Below, piece after piece: positions 12,831 through 25,309 of a DNA stretch of 64,000 nucleotides (position 1 is the stretch's first letter; each line of letters starts with the position of its first letter). The notes under the pieces were generated by a model, which worked only from the letters and a program-made list of their open reading frames with translations, was not told the DNA's origin and made no database searches. This stretch comes from Ceratodon purpureus (lineage: Eukaryota; Streptophyta; Bryopsida; Pseudoditrichales; Ditrichaceae): positions 16,426,995-16,490,994 of the forward strand of contig CM026430.1 in NCBI GenBank assembly GCA_014871385.1, in the 5' to 3' direction. A program made the position numbers and the translations under genes.

Positions 12831-14588
12831 GATGCTTCACCTCAAAGTTCACATTTCCCATGTGCATTGTTGGACAGAACTTCACTCTACTTGCATAAAC
12901 TAGAGAGCATTCTTAACTCTTACTCACACATGTCTTGTCATCCAATGCAAAAAAGATGCGTAGGACTAAAACTACAGTAAAAAATTTAAATGAGGCTTCA
13001 AGACGAATTTTAAAAAATTAAAAAAGAAAGTTGCTCAAAATTTGAATATACTATTTTTAGGTGCTAAACACTAAAATTTGAAATTAATTAAATATTTGGC
13101 AAGAGAGCGCCAAAGTTGCCCCTTACGAACGGTATTTTGATTGTTTGTGCTGATAGTGGTTATGTGGTACTTGATTTTTACTCAATGTCAAGGGGGGTCA
13201 AGGTAGAATGTTTTGGTTTGTTTAGCCTATTGTAACTTTGAGTAAGTAGAGAGTCCATTATATGCATGTGTCAAACTACAAAATAATATTTAGTTTTTAG
13301 AATTATCGTCGTATTTCTTACTAAAGTAATTTCAAGATTATATTTTTCATCAGAGAGAGCAAAATGAATAAAAGCAAAAATGAAGTTGGTTTTAATTTCT
13401 AAAGCATATAATTTTGGTCTATACGTGAAATATTTAGAAGTAACGTTGCTTACTAAATTTTTTACTTTTATTCTACGTAATGAAGATTAGAAAAATTTGA
13501 CTTTTCTTTATTTCACATGTTTATATTACAAAAGGCCCAAATTCATATTTTTGTGATATATTGGTGTTGACTTACTGTACACCAAATTTTAGAAGTAGTG
13601 GAAAGATAAAGCGTTTTTCATAATACAAATAACAAACTAAGGTTCAATCATTGTCAATACATTTTGATATTTGTGATTGAACATAATTTCTTATAGGATC
13701 TAGATTTTAAATGGTAAGAGAAATGATATTACTAATTTTCCAAAAAGGAATAAAACATCATTAAATATTTTGATAGTAAAAATTTAAATTTGGTTTGCAA
13801 TTTGCATCATCAAATGGAAGAATATTGATTCTTTTTATGATAATTGAAAACCATATTTAATCTATTTAATACAACCCACATTGAAAGTAAGTTGATTGCT
13901 AAACTATGGTTAAAGAAATGAAAAAAGAAGTAATGCAAATCTGTGAAGAGGGTCTAAGAAAATCATGCTGGATCATAATCACATTGTCACATTGGCTATG
14001 ACAATACAAAAACTAAATTAACTAAGTTAAAATATTAATTCATTAAATTTGGTTATAAATGAAGGTCTTAATAAGATGAAGTATAAGGAAATATGACATG
14101 GTGGGAAGATATGAATAGCTCCAAAGCTCATATAATGATTAAATGTTATGAATAAATGCTTCCAGACGCTTTTAATGTTATGAATAACCCTAAGGCTCAT
14201 ATATTTATCCCCTCACATCATTCAGTCTCAATCTTCCATTGAGGCAATTGGGCTTAAAATATAAGTTAATAGGCTTGGAGATTTGTTGGCCTTAACTCCC
14301 CATATAAAACTTCCTTAATTGTCATTTTTATTATTATGGTTGAACTTGTAGTATTGTTTTTATTTTTACTCCCTTTTATTTTTTTATAACTTTTAATTTT
14401 TAATTTTCTAGTATCAATGCATGTAAAATATATATGAATTTATATTTGATTATATATACTTCATATATATATTTTTGATATTTTTTTAAATTCTTTGGAT
14501 TGTCTATCAATTTCATTGTATACATTTTTTCCTTCCATAAGACATTTGAGCATACACACTTTTTGTAGGAAGATCATTTTCATCTAAA
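12831..14588. other. AT-rich spacer
   Basis: No supported gene and no clear repeat boundary. It leads into the transposase relic and may contain its 5' part. Confidence 0.5.
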
Positions 14589-17500
14589 ATGGCACAAGGT
14601 CTAGCACGTCGCATTAAACTAGTGAAGTGTAGAACTAGTAAATGTAAATTGAGAAATGAAAAAAATTGGTTTAAACTTGTCACTTATAAAAGTCAACAAC
14701 AACATCACAAACAAAGGGTTCAACGACAAAAGAATACTCGACATATGCCAAATATTGAAAATGAAAATGAATTACTTGAACAAATTTCTAAATCTGAAGA
14801 CCTTCTACAATCACCTATACTGGAGAGAGTATATACGATAGATAACCGACGTATTGCAAATTACTATACATCTCTACGTTGAGATAATTTTGTATTCCAT
14901 TCTCGGTTTGGTAGACATTCAGGGTTCTTATTTGTAAACTGTGGTCGACATTCAGAGATGAAAATTAAAAATTTGATTATAAAAATGCAAGTTGAGTCGG
15001 ATAGTAAAAGCATGTTCGTGGACTTACAAGATTGGTCATTGCGCCAAATTTTTGAAGGGTTACCTTGTATTAATGATGGATCATTTACTAAATTCTTTGA
15101 AGATAAATTTGCTTATCTAATTAAAAAGATGCCTTTAGAGTGGGATGGTAGCTTGGAGGGGCTTGAATCTACCCCTTCTTCATTTAAATTGCTTGTACGC
15201 TTATATAAAAGGTAGGGCCTTGTACAATGGTCTAAAAGATAAAGAATGTGCGTGGGTACTCGGAATTACTCCTACAAGCCTTTTTATTTTGCAACATGTT
15301 GAAAAAGATGGATATGGCAGCAACAAGTATATTGCTTATTCATGCACTCTTTCAAAATGACAAACGAACTTGTTTACAATGTGTAAAAACATGTCCACAC
15401 TACAACAATCCAAGATTTAATATGATTTCATTTGACTATTTAAGAATTGCTGACCAACTTTGGAGCACAGTGGCTTCTCAAACACTTTGCTATAAAATGC
15501 TAACAATTTGCAAAGCTAATGGAGAATGGATGAACCTCCTCCATCCATTCTAAATATGTGGCATGGTGGGAAAGTAAGATAATATCAAGACTTTTGGAAT
15601 CTAGAGGTCCAATAAAAACTTCCCACTATTTATACTAACACAAGGTGTCAGTGGTCATATTCAACTTTTTTCAAAAAATGCAAAACATTCTGTAATGCAA
15701 ATAATTGAGTACCAAAAAAAAATTCATGTAGATTCAAGTGCAAAACATGCAAAAGATTGGTAGAGGCGTCCTCAAAAAATGATACATGGGGACCTTAGAA
15801 ATTTGGCTTAATTAGCTGGCCATTGAAATGAGTTTCATATTTCCACATATAGAAACAATGAAGATGTTGGATCATAGAGATTGATGTACCTAATGTAGGC
15901 ACATCATTAAGTTTATCATTATTGCCTGTATTGTTCATTCGTTTAGGTGGCAATCCTTCATATATTGTGAAACGCATGAAAGCTAAACTTTTTGCCTTCA
16001 TATCCCCTTTTGTGAAAGAACCAGAAGTTATATTTGTTTATGAAATTCAGTGCAAATTCAACTATCCAATATGCAAAATAAACTACTTTTTATCTCAATC
16101 TGAAATAGTTAACCTCTAAACGACCACGGCCATCAAATTGGCTTTGTGCTATTTCAACCAGCTTAGATGAAGGCGTTTAAATTGATATTTTTTGCCTAAG
16201 ATTTTTACGGGACGTTCCCTATGCTACAATGTGTCTGTAGAAAAAATCGCAAATTCAAATTCCAAATTTTGAAGCTTTAAATGCAAATTTTAATTTTCAG
16301 CCTCTAGGCGGGCAGAAAAAAACTTTTTATTTTTGACATTTTTTTGAATTCTTTTTTTAACAATTTATTTATTACCAAATTCATATTAAAATTTTCAAGT
16401 GACCTTAGATAAAAAAATTCCAATTTCACAAGGGCAGCCTCCAAAAATTACAAGGCTAAGCTTCATAGTTTTCTGTAATTTTTCATTGTTTTCTTTCAAA
16501 ATTTGTCAAAATTTGAGATTTAAGAATTTTTCAAATTTTTTTTTTTCAATAACTCAAAAACTTATAGAGGCACCTTCTGACCGTTCATGTTTTCCAAAAA
16601 CCAAATACAATTGACAAAATTTGTATTTTTTTGAATCATCGTTTTTATACGTGCTTCTAGAAAATAAATTGCATGAAGGTTCAAAAATCCAAATGAAGCT
16701 CTAAAATTTTGCACGGATGTACTTAACTTGGTTATGTACATGGAATAAAATATGAGCAAAACGTTTGGGGCAACGATCATCAAGTTCCCCTTTGCACAAA
16801 GTAGACTATATTTGTCCAAAAAACACTTGCATCAACTTTGAATGCTATGATCGCACAAATGGTGTAGATCCAACAACTGAAATTTTACGTAGTATTTGCG
16901 ACAGCAAATAGGTCGAAGATCCTACGGCTGGAAGTACACAAAATCAATAAAACATTTACCCGTACCTCAATTTCAACAAGGTGGTACAAAATCATAGTTT
17001 TTGGTTTTGGAGGTTCAAAAACAACTTGGTTGTTTAAGGGTTAACTTAAAGGCACTCTTCTTGTTTATGATTGGTGACCATCCAGCCCAATGTAAAATAT
17101 CAAATTTAAAGTCTTGGGAAAAGCGACTTTGTTGAAGATGCAAAATGGACTCGGAGTTGACTGATAGCCAACATTTATTTGGTCTAAATTTGGACCCTAG
17201 AAGTGCAATGTGTGCACCTTTTAGAAAGGAGAACGGCTAAGGAACTGCGTCATAGTATGGATACTTTTATAAGATTAAAGAACGACAAAAAAAGGAGGGA
17301 TGAACGTAGTATGCAATGTGGCATATCTCGAGATTCACAACTCTGGCGATTGTATTATTTGAATGGATTTGACTTGTCAACGGATTTGCTCTACGATGTT
17401 ATGCATGTCATAAATCTCAACGTATTCAAGAACTTCATTATCAATCTTTTTAAAGACATCCATCTACATCCGAAAGCAGATGCCTTATTAGAACTTATTG

Positions 17501-18185
17501 ATAAAACTTGCACCAATGACGTTGAAGTTCATACATATCAACTAAAAGAAGAACAATGGCCATATGATCCAGCTATCAATGACCATGACAACTATACAAC
17601 AGAAGAATGCCAACATTTTGTGATGTGGATATTACGTCTTCTCTTGAACAAATTGGATTCAAACAAATAAAAAATTTCAAAGACAAGAATTACTGATAGG
17701 GCGTCTACTTATTGATATTGCTCATTTCATTTTTAATTGGACTAGAGGAAAATGTTGGAATGTTGATGACCTACAAGTTGTACAAAAATTACTACAAAAA
17801 TGGCAAAATCTTTCAGATTCATTAGATGGTCCAAACAGAAGACCTTGAAGCATGTGCAGGTGTTGCTCACGTCTTAAAGGATGTTTTATGGTTTGGCCAC
17901 TGCGACATTTTTTGGTGCTTTCAATATGAAAGAGAAATTAAAAAATACAACACCATCAAAACAAATAAAAAGAATGTGGAACCTACATTTGCAAAGTATA
18001 CTACTTGTAGATTATTTCACAAAATTCAATTATGTATTGCATTGGAGGCTAATGGTATGGATAAAAATGAAAGAGCTTTTGTTCACATTCATAATGCTCT
18101 AATGCATCGTGAAGGTATCTGTCACAACTATTTCGTGCAATATCCCGAATGGCATCTCAATTTTTTTTCAAGAATTAGATGGTAA
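14589..18185 (+). pseudogene. Decayed Tnp2-like DNA transposase gene
   Basis: A series of plus-strand fragments interrupted by stops and shifts. 14589-14882 is an N-terminal basic segment. About 15000-15540 has CLQCVKTCPHYNNP. Near 17080-17160 a stretch reads GDHPAQCKISNLKSWEKRLC, then a stop, then RCKMD, resembling the zinc-binding segment of Tnp2-type transposases. 17203-17670 contains DLLYDVMHVINLNVFK, like the conserved region preceding the catalytic core in that family. 17826-18185 contains WCFQYEREIKKYNTIKTNKK, reminiscent of the DUF4218-like tail. At least five breaks and an inserted element (16109-17044) make it non-functional. CACTA/En-Spm is my first guess and a KDZ-type element the alternative; terminal repeats were not found. 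Confidence 0.6.
16109..17044. mobile_element. 0.9-kb TIR element, copy 2, nested in the transposase relic
   Basis: Imperfect terminal inverted repeats (TTAACCTCTAAACGACCA at 16109-16126; TGGTTGTTTAAGGGTTAA at 17027-17044) bound about 936 bp, alignable over its length with copy 1 at 5001-5929, including internal landmarks such as CAAGGGCAGCCTCCAAAAAT. It interrupts a transposase-like reading frame, so it inserted after that gene arrived. Confidence 0.8.
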
Positions 18186-21100
18186 TAAAAAATGGTGGGG
18201 GTCATAGAGAGATCTACGATCTTGGTTTATACTACATCATGTCACTTAGCTGAAGGGAAAAGTGTGACTAGTTAGCTGCTTATTTCATGCTTTCGCTAGC
18301 AGTGCTAAATTGCAGCAGCTCTGACTAAATCAACGGATCCGACAAGATTCAAATCCGGAACTAGCTAGTAGCTATCTAGAGACTCTAATAACCAACCAAG
18401 TCTACAACTTCGCAACAGTTGTTAGTCTCGCATTGATTTTATACTCCTGTTGGTTAATCGCTTGGCTTTCAACTGACGGAACAGTGTTCCTAAGTTTATT
18501 TTTTCTCACCTCGGTCATATTTTGAAAAATAAAAAAATGCCTTTGGCTGCTAATGTTTGTTTTAATCATGAAGATAACGCTTGTAATTTTATTGAAGTGT
18601 TAAAAGTGGAAGCAAATTTTTCAACGAAGCTACTAGGTTTGGAATTAAGATGACCAAATAGCTTTGCTTCTCTTAGTTTACTCTTGGTTAGTTTCGATTT
18701 GAATTTTAGTATTTGTGGTGATGGATTCACAAGATCCTGACGAGTAGCAATCGTCCTTATGACAATTATTGGTTGATCTAAGTCAACCATCTACATCAAG
18801 ACGATATTTGCGAGATGATGCAAGACCTTTTGAGCGTTGTGTGCATCCACAAACAGAGCCAGGTATCTCGCAATTTGCTCTTCCAGTCTTGTAGTTGGAT
18901 AACATGGCTTTGATTATCATTTTGGAATCAAAGCCTAGACATTTTGGGAGCTATCAAATGGTGTTTAAAGGGTGCTTTGAAAACAACAATGAAAAACAAC
19001 GAGTAAGCCGCATCTCTAGCGAAGTTGGCCATCGCTTTTAGTTTTAAGGACAATTTAATCTTTTGACATAAGATGGAGAGCAAACTTCATTGCTGCGGTT
19101 ATTTTGCGTATTTTGGAGTTTCTGAGTGTTTAATATAAATGCTTCATTTTATTGGAATAATAGTGCTAGTTTAGCTTAATTTTAGCCTTTGTATTGAATG
19201 TTTTTTTTACCACCAATTGATTTTAGTTGGCGTTGGATGAAGGTTAGTTGCTAGTTTTACTTCTTTCTAGTTGACTTTGAGGTTTATGGACCCAAAAATG
19301 ACTTAGGTTAATAATAAGGTAGAATCTTAGAGAGCTTATGGCTTGAAAGATGCCCTCATGGGCAAGGCATGAGTTGAAGTGGCAGGTTTGGAAGGATATG
19401 GAGAGGGAATCAATCTCTTTCCTTGTCGTTATTTGATTTTTGTATAGTGTGCTAGAGTGAAGAGAGCCAAAGCTTGTTTCGGACTCTCTGTATTGTGTGT
19501 AAAGAATATGAATACACAAATTGGTGGAGTTAAACATGATGATGTTACGCTTCTTTAAGCATTGATTTCATTTTATTTGAAGCCTTTATAAGTGTTTTGT
19601 GAGCATTTTGAATAAATGATGGTTTGTTGTTATCCAAAATGAGGAAGAAAGATAATGTACCTTTCCCAAAGTCACAATTCTTGTTCAAGAAAAATGGAAT
19701 TCAAAGACAGTGTAAAACATGTTGTTAGCTTTCTAAAGAGCTATCACAATTTTAGATTGCATCATAATTTTTGCATTGTCAATTTTTGCATTGTAAACCT
19801 TGTTGCGGGTTTGGCCAGACATTTTATTGATGGCCTCACGTCATTGATTTTCGTGGGCAACGAAGTGGGGTTAAAGGCCGACATGATTGAATCTTATGTC
19901 GTTTTTATAGAAAGACTCAGTTGATGACAAGTAGACTGTGAATTTGAAAGTTTAAAATCCATATTTAGAGACGATTCACCTTATGGTATGCCGTATGTTT
20001 TACATGTTTCGTATCCTATGGTTTACTATCCCCTTCATTGACCCTTGAGTCCCTAGAGCCATAACATGATATGCCAACGGGGAGCTGATTGAAGGCTTGT
20101 TGAAGATTCAAGCTTTGAGAGGACATCAAGTAAGAATCTTTACTCCGTAAATCATTTTCAATTGTAGTTAGAATCCCTGCGATTTCCTAAAGCAAATCCC
20201 TGCGATTTCCCAAAGTAAATCCCTCTTTACTCGACAATGTATATAGAAACCTACTTCTCAGCGGTCTATTACCAACATAACCCTTTAATGAAAATGAGAG
20301 ACATAGTGACATGTTTGATTCTACTGCATACATGCATTTGCTTAAAAAATACTTTTGTTCCATTCGATGTTACTTGCATCCACTCTATAATATCCTACAT
20401 TAAACACAAGTTCATGTATGTAGAGAATCTGCGTCAAAAAATTTAGCATATGCTGGAAATACACTACGGTTGTACGAATTTGTAGTCACGGCATAGTTTC
20501 AAGGCACTGTGAAGGTTTGGACCCAAATTTCCTCCAATTTCTTATAGTTTATGTTAAAATTAATATGTAGGCACAGTTTTACATCCCGCATACATTGATG
20601 ATTGCATGACAAAAAGTTCCTTGGATGCAAAATATGCGTCTTTATGAGTACAAAGTTACAAAGATTGTACTGTCACAGAATCAGAATTCACATGTTTGTA
20701 CTCATTTTGTCAACTTAAAGATTTATTTTTTACATTTAAAAGAGTTGTGTGCAATCTTCTAATCTTTAACTACCATGCCTTACTATTTGATTATACCAAA
20801 TACTAGTATATGATTGAAAAAGTTGACAAATGTGGGTTTTTTTTTGGGGGCCCCAAACATGGGTTTAAAAACAAATTTCTTTAATTTTTTTGGAGAATTC
20901 AGAAAAAAGACTTGTTGGTAGAGAGGGGCCAAGAATTTGATTTTGATAGAACTGAACTTTTCACTTTCATTTGGCACATCAAAGATTTATGCCTTGAAAT
21001 AAGCTCTGGCCTTTCAAGATCCTCTATAGATTCCTTTTTGTACAGGTATGTACAGGTATGTACTTTTTGTACATTAAACAAAAGAAAATAAGATGCGCAA

Positions 21101-21419
21101 TGAATTGACATTAAAGTAGCATATCATGCTCTTTATTTCAACCAGATTTTACCATTTGGAAGAAAGGACAAATTAATTCCAAGACCTTGAAAGTTTATAA
21201 GTAAGAAGAATTTATTCCAAAACATTTCTAAGTACGAAGAACTACTTCTAAACATGTTATAGCTTAAATGCAAAAGGGTTACTTCAAAACAATCTATCAT
21301 AGTTAGCTTTTAAAGTATTTATGGTGAATAAAGTCTGCAAATTTTGAATCCAATATAAAAGATAAACAATAATTAGTCCACTTCTACAAAACAAAAAATT
21401 CAGAGACGTAATATCAACC
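18186..21419. other. Spacer with small repeats
   Basis: No supported gene. Small features are a 26-bp direct repeat (AATCCCTGCGATTTCC, about 20162-20220), a TTTTTGCATTGT repeat near 19770-19795, and a GTACAGGTAT repeat near 21040-21060. Reading frames are short and lack family features. Confidence 0.5.
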
Positions 21420-22330
21420 CTTTTTGGAACCAAAGGCCACTCTTACCTCCATTATTTTTTAAGAGTATTTACAAGTTTTGATCCTTTTTTTGGAATCAAA
21501 GGCCACTTATTTTCAACTCAAAATTCAATATATATGAAATGTCTAGATTTTTTCATTGATCCTAAGGTTATTTTAAATTCATACTTTGTTTTTCATTGAA
21601 AATGTATATCCTCAAGAAGATCATTCAGATACAAGAGCCCCATGAGGTGTAACTAGCTTTTACTTATTTTTGACAATTGGGATAAAGAATGACATGATTT
21701 TTTGTCTTTTCTTAAATATGGTTTGTTATATGTTTTGAATTTCTTTTGTTCAAGGATTTTTTTATTGTACTTTACAATAAACATTTAGAGAAAATCTACA
21801 TGTATAGTATCAACATCAAGAAAACATACCAACATATATCAAGTATCATCACACTTGAAATACTTTCACATTTTTTGAAATCTAAAATCATTTGTGCCAT
21901 CATCTCTTTGGAATCCAAAGACCATCTTCATCTCTACTATTTTACAAAAATATTCTCCGATTCCAAGGCCATTACAATCCAATTCAAAATTCAATATATA
22001 AAAAATGCCTAGAACCTTTTGTAGATCCTAAGTTCATTCTATATACTCATACTCTATTTCTTGTTGAAAAATTACATCATTTAAAGGGTCTTTTGGATCC
22101 AAAAGTCCTTGAGGTGGAACTTAGTTTTGATTATTTTTCACAATTGGATGAAAAATGACATGATTTAAAAATAAATAAAAACAACGTGGCTTATTATATG
22201 TTTTTGGAAAGCTTTCATTGAGGGTTTTTCAATGGTATATTATAACATATATTTGGAGAAAATATTCTCGTGAAGTGCCTACGTTAAGAATACAAAGCAA
22301 TATAGTCAAGTATCAAAACATTTTAGACAC
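21420..22330. repeat. Tandem duplication, period about 475 bp
   Basis: The block from about 21426 is repeated from about 21902. Shared landmarks in order are GGAATC(C)AAAGxCCA, CAAAATTCAATATAT, TAAAAATTACAT-like stretches, a short AATGACATGATTT, and ATAAACATTTAGAGAAAATCT or its variant. Identity is moderate, so the duplication is old. Related short motifs recur to about 23060. Confidence 0.7.
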
Positions 22331-23035
22331 CAAAATTTGAAGTTATTCTATGAATGTTGATTGGGAACATACATTTCTTGGATCTAAAGGATGAGGTTTG
22401 TTGTAGACTCCGTCAGTTTCAAGTTGATGAAGGCTGGAACGTGGTAATGAAATCGTCACTGACTATGAGTCTTTCATATTCAAAGGACATCTACAAGACA
22501 AATTTTGCAAATAAAAGTGTAAAGCGAGGTAATAGGTAAGCATTGTATTTTGAAATTTGGAGGTTACAACACTAGTGACAAAGTTGTTTTTGGATTAAAA
22601 AGACATGTGAAAATGTAAACTTTTGCTATCTAAAGCACAAAGATTAATGATCTGATAAGGAAGAAGGAAATGGTTGGTAATGTTCTTTTCTCTTGTGTGT
22701 GTCTAAAGCATAATGAGTCTCTCGGGATGACAATGGTCTTCAAGCATTAATTTTAAAAAAACGACAAATTACAATTTCAAGAAAAATGATCTCTTGGATC
22801 TGAAGGACATTTGCAAGTACAAACTTAAGCTGACTCAAATGCAAACAAAGATAATATTTAAGCACTTTATTTAGAAATTTAGAAATTACATTATCATTAA
22901 GACTCTTGGATCCATATCATGGTGGCGAATACAAACATTTATCTCCTAACATGCCAACTAGGATTATTTGTAAGCACGTTTCTTGAAAGTTTGGAAGTTA
23001 CATTATCATTGATTCAAGGTCTTTTGGATCCAAAG
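22331..23035. other. Degenerate repeat array
   Basis: Several loosely spaced copies of a motif like GGAAGTTACATTATCATTGA followed by CTTTTGGATCCAAAG. The same motif family occurs around 1213-1480. No coding capacity. Confidence 0.5.
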
Positions 23036-24050
23036 AACGTTGGCAGACACAAAATTTTACTTTGTAAATTGCAAACTATAATGGTTTTTAAGCACCTAAT
23101 CTTCAAATGTGCATATGCTAGTTCATCAAAGCCTCCAAATCAAGTTATGTCAAAAATGGGAAGTTCTTCTGAAGGGCATTTTCTAGATTAAAAAGAATGA
23201 GCCTTCATTAGTGTTAGAAGCTAGCTCTAGCACACATAAGTGTACTACGTGAATCCAAAATAGTGAACGTATTAGGAGTTTTAACCATCTAAAACCATAA
23301 AGCTGAGCACATTGTGTACTAGTGATTGAGACGGATGCGAGCTCTTTGTCCTGTAAGTTTAAGGCTACCAACATTTGCACATCAACAAAGACAGGGAACT
23401 TTGCGTTCACCGCTATGGGACATATCCAACCTTATTTCAAGTGCACAAAAGTATCCAAAAATAAAGGTACAAGTAAGCAAAGACAAAAACATGAAGATAT
23501 ACAAAAACATGTAATAAGAAGATTGTGTTGAAAAAATAATTGAAGAATTTCAAAGGATATATAAATAATCTTTAATGTAATTAAAAAAATTAAAAAGCTG
23601 CATGTTTTGAAAAGACACATAACTTAGGTTTTAGATTATTGGCTTTGTTTTACATTTCATATTATTACAAAGATTTTTTGTAAAATTGGCTTGTGATTGA
23701 TAAATAAACAAATGGTCACTATATATTCATTGAATTGTTATAGAACATAATACCAAATACATACTAAAAAAATTATATATATATATACACAAATATATTA
23801 TCAATTACACACACATACCATCAATTGCATTTATACAGATGCATTGACATAGGACTCAAAACCATCACAGAACCTAAAACCGTCACAGAACTTAGAATCG
23901 TTCTTCTCTACATCACACTTACATCTGATTCCATGAATCTTCTATATCGTCGCGTGGTGCCGGCTTTGTGTTCGCTTTCGAGCTTCATGTTCTAGGGTTT
24001 GATGCTCACTAGGGTTCATACACTGGCGAGGGTTCTCTGCGCTTGAATTC
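23036..24050 (+). repeat. Duplicated segment upstream of RPF1 (uninterrupted copy)
   Basis: About 1 kb that matches 756-1212 followed directly by 3843-4475. It abuts the RPF1 5' region and includes a telo-box (23993-24000), so the duplicated unit carries RPF1 promoter-side sequence. Confidence 0.85.
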
Positions 24051-24165
24051 CCAACCTAAAACCGTCATTTTCTACTAAATGTGTACATCTATTCAGAAAA
24101 TTCTTCATGATGTGTACATGGTGCCGCTTTTATGTTCATCTTCCTCACTTGAGATTGTAGGGTTT
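23993..24165. promoter_or_regulatory. Telo-boxes upstream of RPF1
   Basis: TAGGGTTT (AAACCCTA on the other strand) occurs at 23993-24000 and 24158-24165, 89-254 bp upstream of the ATG. In plants this motif is enriched in promoters of ribosomal and ribosome-biogenesis genes, which fits the RPF1 product. That it acts here is inference. Confidence 0.5.
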
Positions 24166-24253
24166 AGTTCTCAACGGGGAGAAGTTTGATCAAAATCTTG
24201 GCGAGGGTTTGCAACAGCGAGGGTTTAGTGCCAACTGAAGCGGAGCCGTAGCC

Positions 24254-25309
24254 ATGGGGAAGCGCATGCACGACGACGACGAGGACGCCGGGGAGAAGGC
24301 TCTGCGCAAGGCGGGGCAGAAGCTGCCTTCGCAGATTAAGAACAAACACAAGCGCTCGGCGGAGTACGCCAAGGTGCGGGCGGAGAAGATCAAGGAGAAG
24401 AAGCAGCGCATCAGGGCGCGTGATAAGGCGGAGAAGCAAGCCGTTGAGCTCGGGGAGGCGCCGCCGGCGAGGCAGGTACCGCGGACGATCGAGAATACTC
24501 GGGAGGCGGATGAGACGGTCGCACGGCCTGATGACGAGGAGCTTCTGGAGGATTGCAATGAGGATGAGTTCAGCGGGCACTTCTCGCGCGAGCACGCGCC
24601 GAAGCTGTTGATTACGACCTCGCAGGAGTGTTCTGCTCCGACGCGGCGGTTTATCAAGGAGCTTCTGATGGTGATTCCGAATGCGACGTTTTACAAGCGC
24701 GGGAGTTATGAGTTGAAGCAGATTGTGAAGTATGCGTCGAACCGGGGATTTACGTCTATGTTTGTTGTGAATGAGAATCGGAAGCAGCCGAATGGATTGT
24801 TGATAGTTGCGTTGCCTGAGGGGCCGACTGCGCATTTTAAGTTGTCGAGTATTCAGTTGAGTAAGAAGATTAAGGGGCACGGGAGGACGACGTCGCATAT
24901 GCCTGAGCTTTTGTTGAACAATTTCACGACGAGGTTAGGGCATCGGATTGGTAGGCTGTTCGGGTCGGTGTTTCCTCAGGATCCTCAGTTCCGGGGTAGG
25001 CGGGCGGTGACGTTCCACAACCAGCGTGATTTCATTTTCTTCAGGCATCATAGGTACATTTTTGAGGAGAAGGAGATAAAGGAGTTGGCTCCTGTGACTA
25101 TTGGGGTTAACAGTGATGCGAAATCGAGGAAAGGGATGCCGAAGACTGTGAAGAAGAACGCTGTTGTTGCGAGGCTCCAGGAGTGTGGTCCGCGGTTTAC
25201 TTTGAAGCTGCAGAGTTTGCAATCGGGAACCTTTGATTCGAAGTATGGAGAGTACGAGTGGGTGCACAAACCAGACATGGATACCAGCAGAAGGCGGTTC
25301 TTCTTGTAG
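24254..25309 (+). CDS. RPF1: Ribosome production factor 1 (Brix domain)
   Basis: Intronless, 351 residues. RPF1 is a nucleolar assembly factor for the large ribosomal subunit (60S; 27S pre-rRNA processing), bound through its Brix domain. Seen: a basic N-terminus (1-65) with Lys/Arg runs and an acidic patch (85-106), then the Brix domain from about residue 115 (APKLLITTSQ, TRRFIKELL) through GLLIVALPEGPTAHFKLS, GHRIGRLFGSVFPQDPQFRG and the FRHHRYIF segment, and a C-terminal YEWVHKPDMDTSRRRFFL tail typical of RPF1. ATG sits in GCCATGGG, a good plant context. Codons are strongly GC-biased at the third position against an AT-rich surround. Confidence 0.95.
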   Translation: MGKRMHDDDEDAGEKALRKAGQKLPSQIKNKHKRSAEYAKVRAEKIKEKKQRIRARDKAEKQAVELGEAPPARQVPRTIENTREADETVARPDDEELLEDCNEDEFSGHFSREHAPKLLITTSQECSAPTRRFIKELLMVIPNATFYKRGSYELKQIVKYASNRGFTSMFVVNENRKQPNGLLIVALPEGPTAHFKLSSIQLSKKIKGHGRTTSHMPELLLNNFTTRLGHRIGRLFGSVFPQDPQFRGRRAVTFHNQRDFIFFRHHRYIFEEKEIKELAPVTIGVNSDAKSRKGMPKTVKKNAVVARLQECGPRFTLKLQSLQSGTFDSKYGEYEWVHKPDMDTSRRRFFL